A program made the translations under genes and the position numbers. This document shows, piece by piece, positions 40,036-49,231 of a DNA stretch of 51,039 bases. A model generated the notes under the pieces. That model was not told the DNA's origin, did not search any database, and was given only the letters and a program-made list of their open reading frames with translations. Positions within the stretch are counted from its first letter, which is position 1. Every line of letters begins with the position of its first letter. Source of the stretch: Serratia sp. Ag1 (GTDB lineage Bacteria; Pseudomonadota; Gammaproteobacteria; Enterobacterales; Enterobacteriaceae); assembly GCF_000743355.1 (NCBI RefSeq), contig NZ_JQEI01000007.1:1-51039 (forward strand). Direction: 5' to 3'.

Positions 40036-40065
40036 AGATAAGGGGGCAGGCAGTGCCTCTTATCT
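40036..40065 (+). terminator. Hairpin after proA
   Basis: AGATAAG / CTTATCT (7 bp) encloses a smaller AGG / CCT stem. It lies 16 bp after proA, and the CTGAG at its right edge is also the start of the 48-bp repeat. Confidence 0.5.
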
Positions 40066-40111
40066 GAGCTTGATGACAACAAAGTCTTTTAACCCGAGAT
40101 ACTCGGGTCTA
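40064..40111. repeat. 48-bp copy of the intergenic repeat, ending inside the kinase gene
   Basis: From CTGAGCTTGATGACAA to CCCGAGATACTCGGGTCTA it matches the first 48 bp of the element at 19352-19399, with a few changes and small compensating indels. The last three bases (CTA) are, on the - strand, the TAG stop codon of the downstream sensor kinase, whose receiver-like sequence stops here. It is a partial copy: the right half of the 135-bp element is missing. Confidence 0.75.
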
Positions 40112-41779
40112 TTCAGCCAATTGCAGCGTAACCCGGTCAGGCGGATCATCTTCTGTTACCGGGATGCGTAGATGAGCGTGTCGTGAATCCGCTGCGGAGG
40201 CCGGAATATGCGCTTTGTTGCGAATCAGGCGATCGATACCAAATCCAATGCTGCTCATGCAGTAGGCATCGATTCCTGATGGGCCTGTTTCCCCGGATAA
40301 AGAAAGCTCAAGATACCGGCTCTGCCAGTCGACGGTAACGTTATGTGGCCTGCGTGTCACGTCCAGCATCACCGCAGAGGCATCAATCGCTTCCGGTATC
40401 TCATCAACAGCTGTTGCCCGTGCTCCCCATTGGTTTAACCAAGCGCAGATATTCTCTGTTAACTCTGGATGAGGGGTGCGCACCCAGACTTTAGATTTAT
40501 GGAGTTCTGGCTTGACCGGAGGGGCTTCAAACAAGCGCCTAAATTCTAACTCGAAGAAGAATCGGCTGCCCATCATGGGTTCACTCCTGAATTGAATTTT
40601 TGTATTCATCAACTCAGCCAAGCGCGCACAGATAGAGAGCCCCAGGCCAGCGCCTCCAGCAATATTGTGTTCAGTATCGGCAAGATAGAACGGCGTGAAA
40701 AGTTTCTCTTGGCGATGTTTGCTGATCCCTATGCCGCTGTCACACACTTCCAGTAATAAACGCGGCCTTGAAGAAACGTTCTCGATCAGGCCCAGGCGCA
40801 CAATGATAAAACCTGTTTCAGTAAACTTTATGGCATTGCTGATGAGGTTATTCAGGATTTGGCGTAGCTTGGCCGGATCGCCTGCGATCTTCACGGGAAC
40901 GTCCGTCGTGACGGTGGAAAAAAGCAGTAATCCCTTACGATAAGCCATTCCAGCATAAGTGCTGGTACAGTTTTGTACTAACTCCCGTGGGTTGAATGTG
41001 GTCTGTTCCAACTGGAGTTGCCCGGCTCGGATCTTATTGATGTCCAGAATATTGCTGATAATCTGCAACAGCATTTGTGAGGCATCTTCAATCCGTTCCG
41101 CATACTGACGTTGCTGGCTGTTCAATTGCGTCATGGAAAGCAGCTCCAGCGTACCCAGTGCTCCATACAAGGGGGTGCGGATTTCGTGGCTCATGGTTGC
41201 CAGGAAGGTGGTTTTTGCTTCGTCAGCGTCATTTGCGGCTTTTCTGGCGCGGATCAGGTTGCGTTCCACTTCAGCATGGGACGTCACATCTGTGAATGCA
41301 CAAAGAATGGCGTCCTGTTGCTTATAGCGTGTGGGGGCATAAGTCACATAAAGTGTCCGCTCGCTGGAGATGTCAAACCGCTCGATCGTGCCATCTTGAG
41401 TGGCATACTGTACCAGGTTGAGCAGAGCCGCCATGGCTTCTGTGTTTTTTAATGGTTGCCCGGGCGTTGTGTCCAGCCAGTCTAGCCCCAGCGCGTTAGC
41501 AAACAGCAGGTGCCCATTATCACGGGCAATAAGGCACAGCGCCACCGGGGCAGTTTGGATCAGCGTTTGGTTGAAGGCATCGTTTTCGAGTATTTGTCGC
41601 TGGGTTTCCTGCGTGGGTAAGATCACGTGGCGGTTATGCCAGCGCATATATAAGAGCCCCCCCAGCGTGCTGAGTAATAACAGCAGCAGCGCAGCGCACG
41701 ACAGCCAGAGATTATCGTTGAAAAAGGTGGAATAACTCATCTGTTCAACACCAATCCATCTCGCATGGGCGATGCTCAC
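40109..41779 (-). CDS. Sensor histidine kinase, probably a hybrid kinase truncated at its receiver domain
   Basis: The 556-residue protein has an N-terminal membrane helix (~26-46), a PAS-like domain (~68-170), HisKA with His198 in [12 protein letters not shown], HATPase (NNLISNAIKFT, DSGIGI, GGAGLGLSI), and then a degenerate receiver-like spacer. The last residues (LRIPVTEDDPPDRVTLQLAE) look like beta-1 and helix 1 of a receiver domain, comparable with [13 protein letters not shown] in the sister kinase, after which the frame stops in a repeat. GTG at 41779 directly follows the stop of the REC-EAL gene; ATG at 41740 is an alternative. It is the third gene of a signalling operon next to fimbrial genes. 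Confidence 0.85.
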   Translation of the reverse strand: MSIAHARWIGVEQMSYSTFFNDNLWLSCAALLLLLLSTLGGLLYMRWHNRHVILPTQETQRQILENDAFNQTLIQTAPVALCLIARDNGHLLFANALGLDWLDTTPGQPLKNTEAMAALLNLVQYATQDGTIERFDISSERTLYVTYAPTRYKQQDAILCAFTDVTSHAEVERNLIRARKAANDADEAKTTFLATMSHEIRTPLYGALGTLELLSMTQLNSQQRQYAERIEDASQMLLQIISNILDINKIRAGQLQLEQTTFNPRELVQNCTSTYAGMAYRKGLLLFSTVTTDVPVKIAGDPAKLRQILNNLISNAIKFTETGFIIVRLGLIENVSSRPRLLLEVCDSGIGISKHRQEKLFTPFYLADTEHNIAGGAGLGLSICARLAELMNTKIQFRSEPMMGSRFFFELEFRRLFEAPPVKPELHKSKVWVRTPHPELTENICAWLNQWGARATAVDEIPEAIDASAVMLDVTRRPHNVTVDWQSRYLELSLSGETGPSGIDAYCMSSIGFGIDRLIRNKAHIPASAADSRHAHLRIPVTEDDPPDRVTLQLAE

Positions 41780-43006
41780 CTAAAAAGTGAACGAGGACAG
41801 CGAATACACATCGCTGTCTTCGGCGACCAGAAGAATCCCAAAATCCTCGGCGCTAATGGCTGCAGAGATCAAAAAGCCCTGAGCAAAATCACAACCGATA
41901 CGGCGCAGAAACTGTAAGTCACGCGTTGTTTCAACGCCTTCTGCCGTGACGGTCAGCCCCAACTGCCTGCCTAGTTGCACCGAGGAGATCAGCGCCGTTT
42001 TCCGCATATCATCATCGGCGACGCCATTCACAAAGGACTTATCAATCTTCAGTTCAGTAAACGGTGTCGAGATCAGGCTGTACATTGAGTTGTATTCACG
42101 CCCGAAGTTATCCTGAGCCAAGCCGAACTTTTTCAAACGTAAGCGACTGGTTCCCATATAATAATTTACCGGGTGAGAAATCGCCTCGTCCTCCAGCAGT
42201 TCGAAACACAGGTTTGCCGGATCGACGCCACGCTCGGTAACCTGTTGAAATAATTGGTCAGGCAGTTGAGGGTCGTCAAGCAAAGGAACGGGAAGGTTGA
42301 GTGATACCGGCACGGTGTAGCCACTGTGTTGCCAGAGCAGATGCGCATCTAGGGCATCATTCAGCATTCTAAAGAAAAGAGCCTGCTGGAGCTTATAGCG
42401 GCGTACTGCGTCGAGAAACGAGCCTGCGACCATAAACCCGTACTCTGGGTGATCCCAGCGGGTCAGGGCTTCAGCACCGACAATCTTGCCACTGCCTAGG
42501 TCAATTTTGGGTTGGAACCAGGCTTTGATATCCCCTATCTTCAGGCCATTCTCAACCATACGTTTATCAAACGTATGTTGGGTGTTCACATATTCACGGT
42601 GTTTGGGGGGGATTTCGCCTACCTTGGATCTCATCTGCTGCAAGAGGAGTTGCAGTGCTTTTTCGCAGAAGGGTTTATTGAAGGTGCCAATCACGGCCAA
42701 ACCATGCTCCTTGGCGACCAGACTCACGCTGTTCATCAGGCTACGTGAACGTGTGCTGACCAGCGCCAGCATGGTGTTCATCTGCCGTTTGCTAATCTCG
42801 CTGATAAACTGAAAGCCGTCCACATTGGGCATGCTCATATCAATGATGGCAAGATGGAAATGGTGATTCTCCAATAGGGATAGAGCCCCGGCTGCACTGT
42901 TGGCAATGCGGACATCAAAGAGGCCAGTTGCACGTAACATCGCATGTATGTGTCTTATGCTATGCGGGTGCTCATCCAGAACCAGCACTTTGTAATTCGG
43001 CTGCAT
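41780..43006 (-). CDS. REC-EAL response regulator (RocR-like c-di-GMP phosphodiesterase family)
   Basis: This is a 408-residue protein. The receiver domain (~5-125) keeps acidic pocket D11/E12, phospho-acceptor D56 and K111. The EAL domain (~155-395) keeps E179 (EALTRW), N237, E269, D299, K320, E356 (TAEGVE) and Q376. Loop 6 reads QDNFGREYNS where active enzymes have DDFG-G-SS, so N300 replaces the second metal Asp and two loop positions are unusual. It may be a weak phosphodiesterase or a c-di-GMP sensor. AGGAGC precedes the ATG by 8 bp. It lies 4 bp after the hybrid kinase gene, which suggests it is the output of the adjacent kinases. Confidence 0.88.
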   Translation of the reverse strand: MQPNYKVLVLDEHPHSIRHIHAMLRATGLFDVRIANSAAGALSLLENHHFHLAIIDMSMPNVDGFQFISEISKRQMNTMLALVSTRSRSLMNSVSLVAKEHGLAVIGTFNKPFCEKALQLLLQQMRSKVGEIPPKHREYVNTQHTFDKRMVENGLKIGDIKAWFQPKIDLGSGKIVGAEALTRWDHPEYGFMVAGSFLDAVRRYKLQQALFFRMLNDALDAHLLWQHSGYTVPVSLNLPVPLLDDPQLPDQLFQQVTERGVDPANLCFELLEDEAISHPVNYYMGTSRLRLKKFGLAQDNFGREYNSMYSLISTPFTELKIDKSFVNGVADDDMRKTALISSVQLGRQLGLTVTAEGVETTRDLQFLRRIGCDFAQGFLISAAISAEDFGILLVAEDSDVYSLSSFTF

Positions 43007-43010
43007 AAAG

Positions 43011-45095
43011 TCAGCTCCTGCTTTTGTTCATAGTGCGCAACAACGCACGTAACTGTGATAGCGACAGAGGCTTACGCAACAGGCAACTCATTCCTGCCGC
43101 ATACCCTCTTTCTTTTTCCTCCTGGTAGGCATTACCAGTCAGGCCGATTATCTGCCCTTCATATCCTTGTTCTCGGAGCCTACAGGTGACTTCATATCCA
43201 TCCAGCTCGGGCATGTGCAAATCTGTTATTACCGCATCAAATTTAAAAACATCAAACAAATCAATGGCATCATGACCATTGTTAGCTAAGGTGACCATGC
43301 ACCCCAGCAGTTCCAACTGTTCACGCAAAATCATGTGGCTGATTGGGCTGTCATCAACAATCAACAGACGCAAATCAAATTTCTCCGTAATAAAAGGAGG
43401 GGAGACGGGTGACACCGGAATGGTGCTGCGCTGCATGGATTGCACGAGGCGCCCTATGCCGATAACGCTGTAAGCGCCTGTAATTACCGTGTCATTTTCA
43501 CTTTTAAGTTCATGATCTAACGTTGGCGGCAGTGCGATAATCCGCTTGCCACGCCAGGGCACGGTATGCACTGATGAAGGCCAGGTCTGAATCAGAATCC
43601 CCCTGGATCTCTCATGGGTTGTAACGCTGCGAAAAGGCAGCGACTGAGCTCCCCAATGGCGTAACCACTCGCACAGGTTGTTGACGATCTCAGGCACAGT
43701 GCCATCAATGTAAACCGGCTCTGGCAATAAGTGAGGGAATGGCGGCATGCTGTCATCGTTCGCCAAAGGTAATGTCACCTCAAATGTAAAACGGGTTCCC
43801 AGGCCGCGTTCACTGGTGATCCACAGTTTGCCTTCCATTAACTGGGCCAGGCGTGAACAGATGGACAACCCCAGGCCAGAGCCTGAATCTTTGCCAGTGA
43901 ACTTATTGACAGAGCGAAAGTACGGATCGAACAGCCGGGGCAAATGTTCGGAGGTGATACCAATCCCGGTATCCACAACCTGAAAGGCCAGACTGACGTT
44001 ATCGCAAAAGGGTTGTGCGGCATTCACTCTCAACACGACATGGCCAGAGAGCGTGAATTTGACGGCATTACTGACCAGATTATCCAGGATCTGGCGCACC
44101 CGGGTGGCATCTCCCATCAGCAGATGTGGGACGCTGGTATCAGAGATGGCATAGATCTGTAGGCCCTTGTTCTCTGCTTTCGCCGCATAGGTTGCCACGA
44201 CCAATTCGGCAAGTTCCATCGGCGAAAAGGGCGCGTTCTCCAGCGTCAATTGGCCAGCTTCAATACTGGACAGGTCCAGACTGTCGTTCACAATGCGCAG
44301 CAAACTCGAGGATGAATGCAAAAGCGTTTTCATATATTCACGCTGTTGCCCGCTTAATCCGCTGAGAGCGAACAGCTCAAGTGTTCCCAAAATCCCGTAC
44401 AGCAAGGTGCGTATTTCGTGGCTCATTGTGGTGAGAAAGAGCGTTTTTGCCTGGCTTGCCGATTCTGCTGCGTTTTTGGCTTCCTCCAGTGAACATTCAC
44501 TCTCTTTCAGTTCCGAAATATCACTGAGCACGCAGAGAATTGCAGACTCGCCTTCCCAGAACGTCGGCGTACAACTCAACTGAATGGTACGTCCATCTTG
44601 CAGTACTCGTTCATGGCTGGTGGAAGGCTCATTTTTCGTTGAGATTCGGGTAAACCACTCTCGCTCGTTTTGTAGCCAGGTTTGTGCCAGTTCGTTGGAA
44701 AACAGCAGTTCTGCATCTTTGCTTCGCACCAGAGCCAGGCCAACCGATGCCATCTCAACCAATTTACGATTCAGCGCCTCGCTATCCGCAAGTGCTGAAA
44801 ACTGGCTGAGAACCGGATGCAAAACTTTCCGCGACACATACCAAATGCTCAAGACGACAAACATCGTGAGCATAGTGGTCATAGCGGCTATGCCATAAAA
44901 AATAGGCAGGTTTTTTTTAATCAGCTGAGAAATGGGTAAGGCGACCGTGCTATTGACGGAATAATAAAGATAAAAAATGGCTGTGACGATGATGCAACAC
45001 AGCAAAGCTATCGCAAGTAAGTACAATAACGTCTTGAGCTGATGGGGGGCCAGACGTGACGGTGATAAAATAGCATCATAGTTAATTTTTGGCAT
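43011..45095 (-). CDS. Hybrid sensor histidine kinase with receiver domain (RocS/RcsC-like)
   Basis: This 694-residue inner-membrane protein has two helices (~20-45, ~66-88) with only a short periplasmic loop, a PAS-like domain (~105-200), HisKA with His226, HATPase ([25 protein letters not shown]), a spacer and a C-terminal receiver with D625 (VITDLHMP) and Lys in LLRKPL. The H-box is [10 protein letters not shown], with Leu231 in place of the near-universal Pro, which in other kinases affects the phosphatase/kinase balance. No Hpt domain is present here or in the neighbours, so a relay to the REC-EAL protein would need an external Hpt. It is the first gene of the operon, divergent from the fimbrial genes. 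Confidence 0.9.
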   Translation of the reverse strand: MPKINYDAILSPSRLAPHQLKTLLYLLAIALLCCIIVTAIFYLYYSVNSTVALPISQLIKKNLPIFYGIAAMTTMLTMFVVLSIWYVSRKVLHPVLSQFSALADSEALNRKLVEMASVGLALVRSKDAELLFSNELAQTWLQNEREWFTRISTKNEPSTSHERVLQDGRTIQLSCTPTFWEGESAILCVLSDISELKESECSLEEAKNAAESASQAKTLFLTTMSHEIRTLLYGILGTLELFALSGLSGQQREYMKTLLHSSSSLLRIVNDSLDLSSIEAGQLTLENAPFSPMELAELVVATYAAKAENKGLQIYAISDTSVPHLLMGDATRVRQILDNLVSNAVKFTLSGHVVLRVNAAQPFCDNVSLAFQVVDTGIGITSEHLPRLFDPYFRSVNKFTGKDSGSGLGLSICSRLAQLMEGKLWITSERGLGTRFTFEVTLPLANDDSMPPFPHLLPEPVYIDGTVPEIVNNLCEWLRHWGAQSLPFRSVTTHERSRGILIQTWPSSVHTVPWRGKRIIALPPTLDHELKSENDTVITGAYSVIGIGRLVQSMQRSTIPVSPVSPPFITEKFDLRLLIVDDSPISHMILREQLELLGCMVTLANNGHDAIDLFDVFKFDAVITDLHMPELDGYEVTCRLREQGYEGQIIGLTGNAYQEEKERGYAAGMSCLLRKPLSLSQLRALLRTMNKSRS

Positions 45096-45130
45096 CCCGC
45101 TACGGTATAAACGACAAAGAGAATAATAAA

Positions 45131-45144
45131 TAAGGAAATCCTTA
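45131..45144. promoter_or_regulatory. Palindrome TAAGGA-AA-TCCTTA, possible RcsAB-like box 1
   Basis: This perfect 6+6 palindrome lies 36 bp upstream of the hybrid kinase start. It matches the remembered RcsAB box (TAAGAATATTCCTA) at 10 of 14 positions. It shares 12 of 14 bases with box 2 at 45206. Confidence 0.4.
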
Positions 45145-45205
45145 TTTTTGTTTTTTTATGTCATTTCTAAATCAGTGTGTGTGAAAAACGTAATTTCTGA
45201 CCTTT

Positions 45206-45219
45206 TAAGGTATTCCTTA
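45206..45219. promoter_or_regulatory. Palindrome TAAGGTATTCCTTA, related box 2
   Basis: This near-perfect palindrome (TAAGG-N4-CCTTA) lies 75 bp from box 1, about seven helical turns, so a regulator could occupy both on the same DNA face. No regulator is proven. Confidence 0.4.
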
Positions 45220-45331
45220 TAGGGATTTGATAAAAACTGAGCATAATATGCCTCAATAACTGATGGCGGGGTGTGCTTGATATCATTTACATCCAGTGTT
45301 TCGGTTTTTAAACCTGCGCATAGGTGAGTGT

Positions 45332-45359
45332 GACTACTTAATAATATGTTTAAGTAGTC
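45332..45359. promoter_or_regulatory. Inverted repeat upstream of the major pilin gene
   Basis: GACTACTTAA-N8-TTAAGTAGTC is a perfect inverted repeat with arms centred 18 bp apart, ending 69 bp before the pilin ATG. This suits a dimeric activator or repressor of the fimbrial promoter. Similar half-sequences (AGTAATAG, TACTACTAAG) follow at 45384-45406. Confidence 0.5.
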
Positions 45360-45428
45360 GTCAGTTTATACCTTTAAATTCATTTAAGTAATAGTTTACT
45401 ACTAAGTATCTCTATCAAAGGAAATATC

Positions 45429-45947
45429 ATGAAAAAGACTTTATTAATTGCAACGTTAGCAGCATTATTTTCAGCACAATCTGCAAACGCTGCTGATGGT
45501 GTGATTAATTTCACCGGCAATGTGACCGATACTGCTTGTACTGTTGACAGCGCATCAGCCAATCAGACTGTAGATTTGGGAACGGTATCAACCAGCGCAT
45601 TTAGTGGCGCAGGTTCAACGGCATCGCCAACGCGTTTTACAATTTCACTGACGACTTGCCCGGTAGCTGCAAATAGCGCAAAAGTACGTTTCGATGGTAA
45701 GACGGCAGCAGGTAACTCCGCAATTATCGGCCTGAATTCTGGACAGACCGCAGGGAATATTGGGGTTGCTATCTATGAAGATAACAGCAGCACACTGATT
45801 CCAGTGGGTTCACCTTCAGCTGCTAAAACGCTGACCTCGACTGGCGTAAATGAAATGACCTATATCGCTAAATACATGGCGACAGGCACTTCTGTTTCTG
45901 CTGGTAGCGCTAATGCTACAGCGACGTTCACCATCACGTATCTGTAA
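45429..45947 (+). CDS. Major fimbrial subunit (FimA-like pilin)
   Basis: This is a 172-residue exported pilin. The signal peptide ends in SANA at residue ~21, and the mature start is ADGVINFTGNVTDTACTVD. The two Cys (in TACTV and TTCPV) form the pilin disulfide, and the C-terminal ATFTITYL beta strand with penultimate Tyr is typical of chaperone-usher subunits. It is the first gene of a four-gene operon. A hairpin directly after the stop probably limits read-through, so pilin is made in excess. Confidence 0.93.
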   Translation: MKKTLLIATLAALFSAQSANAADGVINFTGNVTDTACTVDSASANQTVDLGTVSTSAFSGAGSTASPTRFTISLTTCPVAANSAKVRFDGKTAAGNSAIIGLNSGQTAGNIGVAIYEDNSSTLIPVGSPSAAKTLTSTGVNEMTYIAKYMATGTSVSAGSANATATFTITYL

Positions 45948-45953
45948 GATCGC

Positions 45954-45976
45954 AGGGCCGTTTTCGGCCCTATTTT
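45954..45976 (+). terminator. Hairpin after the pilin gene (likely partial terminator)
   Basis: AGGGCCG-TTTT-CGGCCCT is a perfect 7-bp GC-rich stem, followed by ATTTTG. It lies between the pilin and chaperone genes of one operon, a common place for attenuation in fimbrial clusters. Confidence 0.7.
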
Positions 45977-45996
45977 GCTCAAGACAGGATTTACCC

Positions 45997-46674
45997 ATGT
46001 TTCAGTTTTCCCGACGTACGCTTTTATTATTTATGTTCTTAATGCCCGCCGTTGCTTCTGCTGGCGTGGAGATTGGTGGTACCCGCCTTGTTTATGACGG
46101 TAACAGCAAGCAGGCTTCCATCAGTGTCAACAACCCTGATAATAGACCCTTTCTTATTCAATCCTGGGTGAATAAATCAGAAAACGGTGATGATAATGAT
46201 GAAACGTTTATCACCACGCCGCCATTGTTCCGTCTCGAACCTCATACACAGAATTCAGTGCGGGTAGTGTTAAGCAATAATCAGCTTCCACAGGATAAAG
46301 AGTCTGTTTATTGGTTGAATATTAAAAGTATCCCTGCCAACAACAGCAAGGCAAATAATGAACTGCTCATCGCGGTGAAAGCCCGGATGAAACTCATTTA
46401 TCGGCCTGCTGGTTTGAGTGGGGATCCGGCAACAGCATGGCAGGAACTGACATTCAACCGCAAGAATGGTGCGCTTTTTGTTTCTAATCCAACGCCTTAC
46501 AGCGTTTCACTTTACGATTTAAAAGTGAACGGTAAAGAAATCAAAAATCTTCCTATGGTGTTACCGGGTCAGGAAGTATCGCTGGGTCAAAGTGTTTCTC
46601 CAGGCAGTCAGATTCACTGGCGTGCAATAAATGACTTTGGCGGTATCACTGCAGAGCATCAAACAACTTTATAA
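45997..46674 (+). CDS. Periplasmic fimbrial chaperone (PapD/FimC family)
   Basis: This 225-residue chaperone has a signal peptide ending in VASA, then the two Ig-like domains. The conserved Arg of GGTRLVYDG and the Lys of RMKLIYRP form the anchor for subunit C-termini, and FRLEPHTQNSVRVVL is the G1 donor strand. The F1-G1 loop is short (FGS type). ATG at 45997 follows ACAGGA and starts the signal peptide; an open frame upstream overlaps the pilin gene and hairpin and is rejected. Confidence 0.93.
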   Translation: MFQFSRRTLLLFMFLMPAVASAGVEIGGTRLVYDGNSKQASISVNNPDNRPFLIQSWVNKSENGDDNDETFITTPPLFRLEPHTQNSVRVVLSNNQLPQDKESVYWLNIKSIPANNSKANNELLIAVKARMKLIYRPAGLSGDPATAWQELTFNRKNGALFVSNPTPYSVSLYDLKVNGKEIKNLPMVLPGQEVSLGQSVSPGSQIHWRAINDFGGITAEHQTTL

Positions 46675-46694
46675 TAGTTTAAAAAGATAGCCCA

Positions 46695-49220
46695 ATGAGA
46701 CCAATTAATTATAATAAGAAATCGCTAAAATCAGAGTTTACCCTGCCTATCGCAGCAGTCTTACTCAACCTGTATGCAGCCAATGCTAAGGCGGATGATT
46801 ATTTTGCCCCGGATTCGATTGAAATTCGCGGTAATATGTCTCGGGATATCGATCTTTCACAATTCAGTCAGGTAGGCAGTCAGGCTCCGGGTATTTATAC
46901 GGTATCTATTTACCTGAATGGGAATTATGCCACAGAGCGTGATATTACTTTTACATCAGAGAGCGGAAAACTGACGCCAGAGATAACGGCTGAAGACCTG
47001 CTGTTGTGGGGTGTGGCTAAAAATGCGACACCAGCACTGATGCAGGCTGATATGAAAAGTAATATTGCCGGGATCGAGCAGCTTTTGCCTGAGAGCCACA
47101 TTGATTTTGATTTTCCTCAGCGGCGTCTCAATATTACCGTTCCACAACAATATGTGGCCAGTAATCCGCAGGGGGATGTACCAGAAACCGAGTGGGATGA
47201 CGGTTTGAATATGCTGTTTCTTAATTACAGCTATTCCGGTTCTACCACCCACAATAGCAGCGCTTCAGAAACCGCCAGCAGCGATTATATTAATCTGAGA
47301 AGTGGCGTTAATCTGGGAGCCTGGCGTTTGCGCAGTTACAGTGCTTACACCAGAGGCCATGAAGGCGATCGGTGGGAACAGATCAGTACCTTTTTGCACC
47401 GGGATATCAAAACGCTGAGAAGCCAGTTTGTGATGGGGGAAGGGCAAACGCAGTCGGATGTCTTTGATAGCTTCGCGTTTCGTGGCCTGCAACTCTATTC
47501 CGATGACAATATGCTGCCCGAGAGTCAGCGTGGATTTGCTCCGATTGTCCGGGGGATTGCCCGTAGCAATGCGCAGGTCACAATACGCCAGAATGGGAAC
47601 ACTATCTGGCAGTCATATGTGCCTCCCGGCCCCTTTGTGATCGACGATTTATATCCAACGTCCACGTCAGGGGAATTGGAGATCATCATTCGCGAGTCCG
47701 ATGGAACAGAGCGCCGTTCGGTGCAACCATTTTCTGCCGTGCCGGTGATGCTGCGCGAAGGGCATTTTAAATATGCTCTGGCGGCAGGTAAATATCGTTC
47801 ATCCGATATCGCGAGCAGAGAGCCCTCTTTTATTCAGGGGTCGGGAATTTATGGTCTACCGTGGAGCGCAACGGTGTATGGCGGCGGTATTTTCTCTAAT
47901 GACTATTCTTCTGTGGCTTTAGGCATAGGGAAAGGTCTTGGGGATTTAGGATCGGTATCGCTGGATGGAACATTTTCTCGTAGCCAGTTTGCCTATGATA
48001 CCAAGACCGGTGGTTCTTTCCGTTTTCAGTATTCGAAAGACCTTGTTACCAGTGGCACAACATTTACGGTCCTGGGATATCGTTATTCGACTTCTGGTTA
48101 TCGTGATTTTAACGAAGCCAACGGTGATTACTACGATCAAATGCCAGCGGATTATCAGACTAAAGACGAGCAGCAAGCGTATAGAAACTGGCGTGAGACA
48201 CAAACGAAACGTAGCCGGACGCAGGCCAATATCAATCAGAGCCTGGGAGATTATGGCAGCCTGTATCTGTCAGCCTTTGAGCAGCGCTATTGGGGCGGCG
48301 ATAAAGAGCGGACGATCAATACGGGGTACAGCACCAGTTACAACGGGATCAATTACTCTCTGAACTATGGGTATTCACAGGCTTCCCGTTTTAACAATAG
48401 CGATCAGACGCTCTCGCTGTCAGTACAAGTTCCGCTGAGCAAGTTCTTGCCTGACACTTGGTTAAGTATGACAGGGTCCAGTAATAAACGTGGGGATACC
48501 ACGATGATGACCGGTCTGTCGGGGACGGCTCTTGCCGATAATAACCTCTCATGGAGTGCGCAGCAGGGTTACAACAGCCAGCATGCGGGCTCGATGGGCA
48601 ACGTCACGATGAATTACAAAGGGCAAACGGGTGAATATCGGGCAGGTTACAACTATTCACGGCAGAGCCAACAGTTCACGTATGGCGCTCAGGGGGGCAT
48701 GGTTCTCCATCCTTATGGGCTGACGTTCACGCAACCCTTGGGTGAGACAACGGCGCTCGTGCGGGCCGAAGACGCCGCAGGCCTGAAATTATTTAATAAC
48801 ACCGGGGTGTATACCAATAGCCAGGGTTACGCCGTAGTGCCCTATGTCAGCCCTTATCAGCGAACCCGTTTAACGCTGGATAGTTCATCGCTGGGAGAGG
48901 GTGTCGACTTGTTGAGTGATACACGCACCATCGTGCCAACAAATGGAGCACTGGTGTTGGCTGACTTCCCGACGGCTTCGGGGCAGAAGGTGATGTTTAC
49001 CCTGCAAGGCACGACTATTCCTTTTGGAGCCACGGCCAGCGTACAAAACAACCAGCGTACGGCAACAGGCATTGTGGATGAACAGAAGCGCGTCTGGCTG
49101 ACCGGCGTGCCCGATCAGGGCACGGTACAGGTGACGTGGCAAGGAGGGCAGTGCAGTGCCCCTTATCGATTAACGGGCAGCTCGTCTTCTGTGCCTGGTG
49201 TGACGCTGGTCTGTCACTGA
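46695..49220 (+). CDS. Fimbrial outer-membrane usher (FimD/PapC family)
   Basis: This 841-residue usher has a signal peptide to about residue 33. The N-terminal chaperone-binding domain follows (FAPDSIEIRGNMSRDIDLSQF), then the 24-strand barrel with internal plug (~residues 230-310, including GFAPIVRGIARSNAQV), and C-terminal domains with Cys near the end (GGQCSAPYRL, TLVCH). It polymerises and exports the pilus. It lies 20 bp after the chaperone gene. Confidence 0.95.
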   Translation: MRPINYNKKSLKSEFTLPIAAVLLNLYAANAKADDYFAPDSIEIRGNMSRDIDLSQFSQVGSQAPGIYTVSIYLNGNYATERDITFTSESGKLTPEITAEDLLLWGVAKNATPALMQADMKSNIAGIEQLLPESHIDFDFPQRRLNITVPQQYVASNPQGDVPETEWDDGLNMLFLNYSYSGSTTHNSSASETASSDYINLRSGVNLGAWRLRSYSAYTRGHEGDRWEQISTFLHRDIKTLRSQFVMGEGQTQSDVFDSFAFRGLQLYSDDNMLPESQRGFAPIVRGIARSNAQVTIRQNGNTIWQSYVPPGPFVIDDLYPTSTSGELEIIIRESDGTERRSVQPFSAVPVMLREGHFKYALAAGKYRSSDIASREPSFIQGSGIYGLPWSATVYGGGIFSNDYSSVALGIGKGLGDLGSVSLDGTFSRSQFAYDTKTGGSFRFQYSKDLVTSGTTFTVLGYRYSTSGYRDFNEANGDYYDQMPADYQTKDEQQAYRNWRETQTKRSRTQANINQSLGDYGSLYLSAFEQRYWGGDKERTINTGYSTSYNGINYSLNYGYSQASRFNNSDQTLSLSVQVPLSKFLPDTWLSMTGSSNKRGDTTMMTGLSGTALADNNLSWSAQQGYNSQHAGSMGNVTMNYKGQTGEYRAGYNYSRQSQQFTYGAQGGMVLHPYGLTFTQPLGETTALVRAEDAAGLKLFNNTGVYTNSQGYAVVPYVSPYQRTRLTLDSSSLGEGVDLLSDTRTIVPTNGALVLADFPTASGQKVMFTLQGTTIPFGATASVQNNQRTATGIVDEQKRVWLTGVPDQGTVQVTWQGGQCSAPYRLTGSSSSVPGVTLVCH

Positions 49221-49231
49221 GTGGAGAAATT

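Larger units (their letters stand above)
45096..45428. other. 333-bp divergent control region between the kinase operon and the fimbrial operon
   Basis: The sequence is very AT-rich and non-coding. It holds two related 14-bp palindromes (45131-45144, 45206-45219; start-to-start 75 bp) and a perfect 10-bp inverted repeat (45332-45359). No fimS-like invertible repeat pair and no recombinase gene were seen, so phase inversion is not supported. Confidence 0.6.

Noticed and set aside
45096-45428. fimS-like invertible promoter
   Set aside because: There is no long distant inverted repeat pair flanking a promoter segment and no site-specific recombinase gene in the window.
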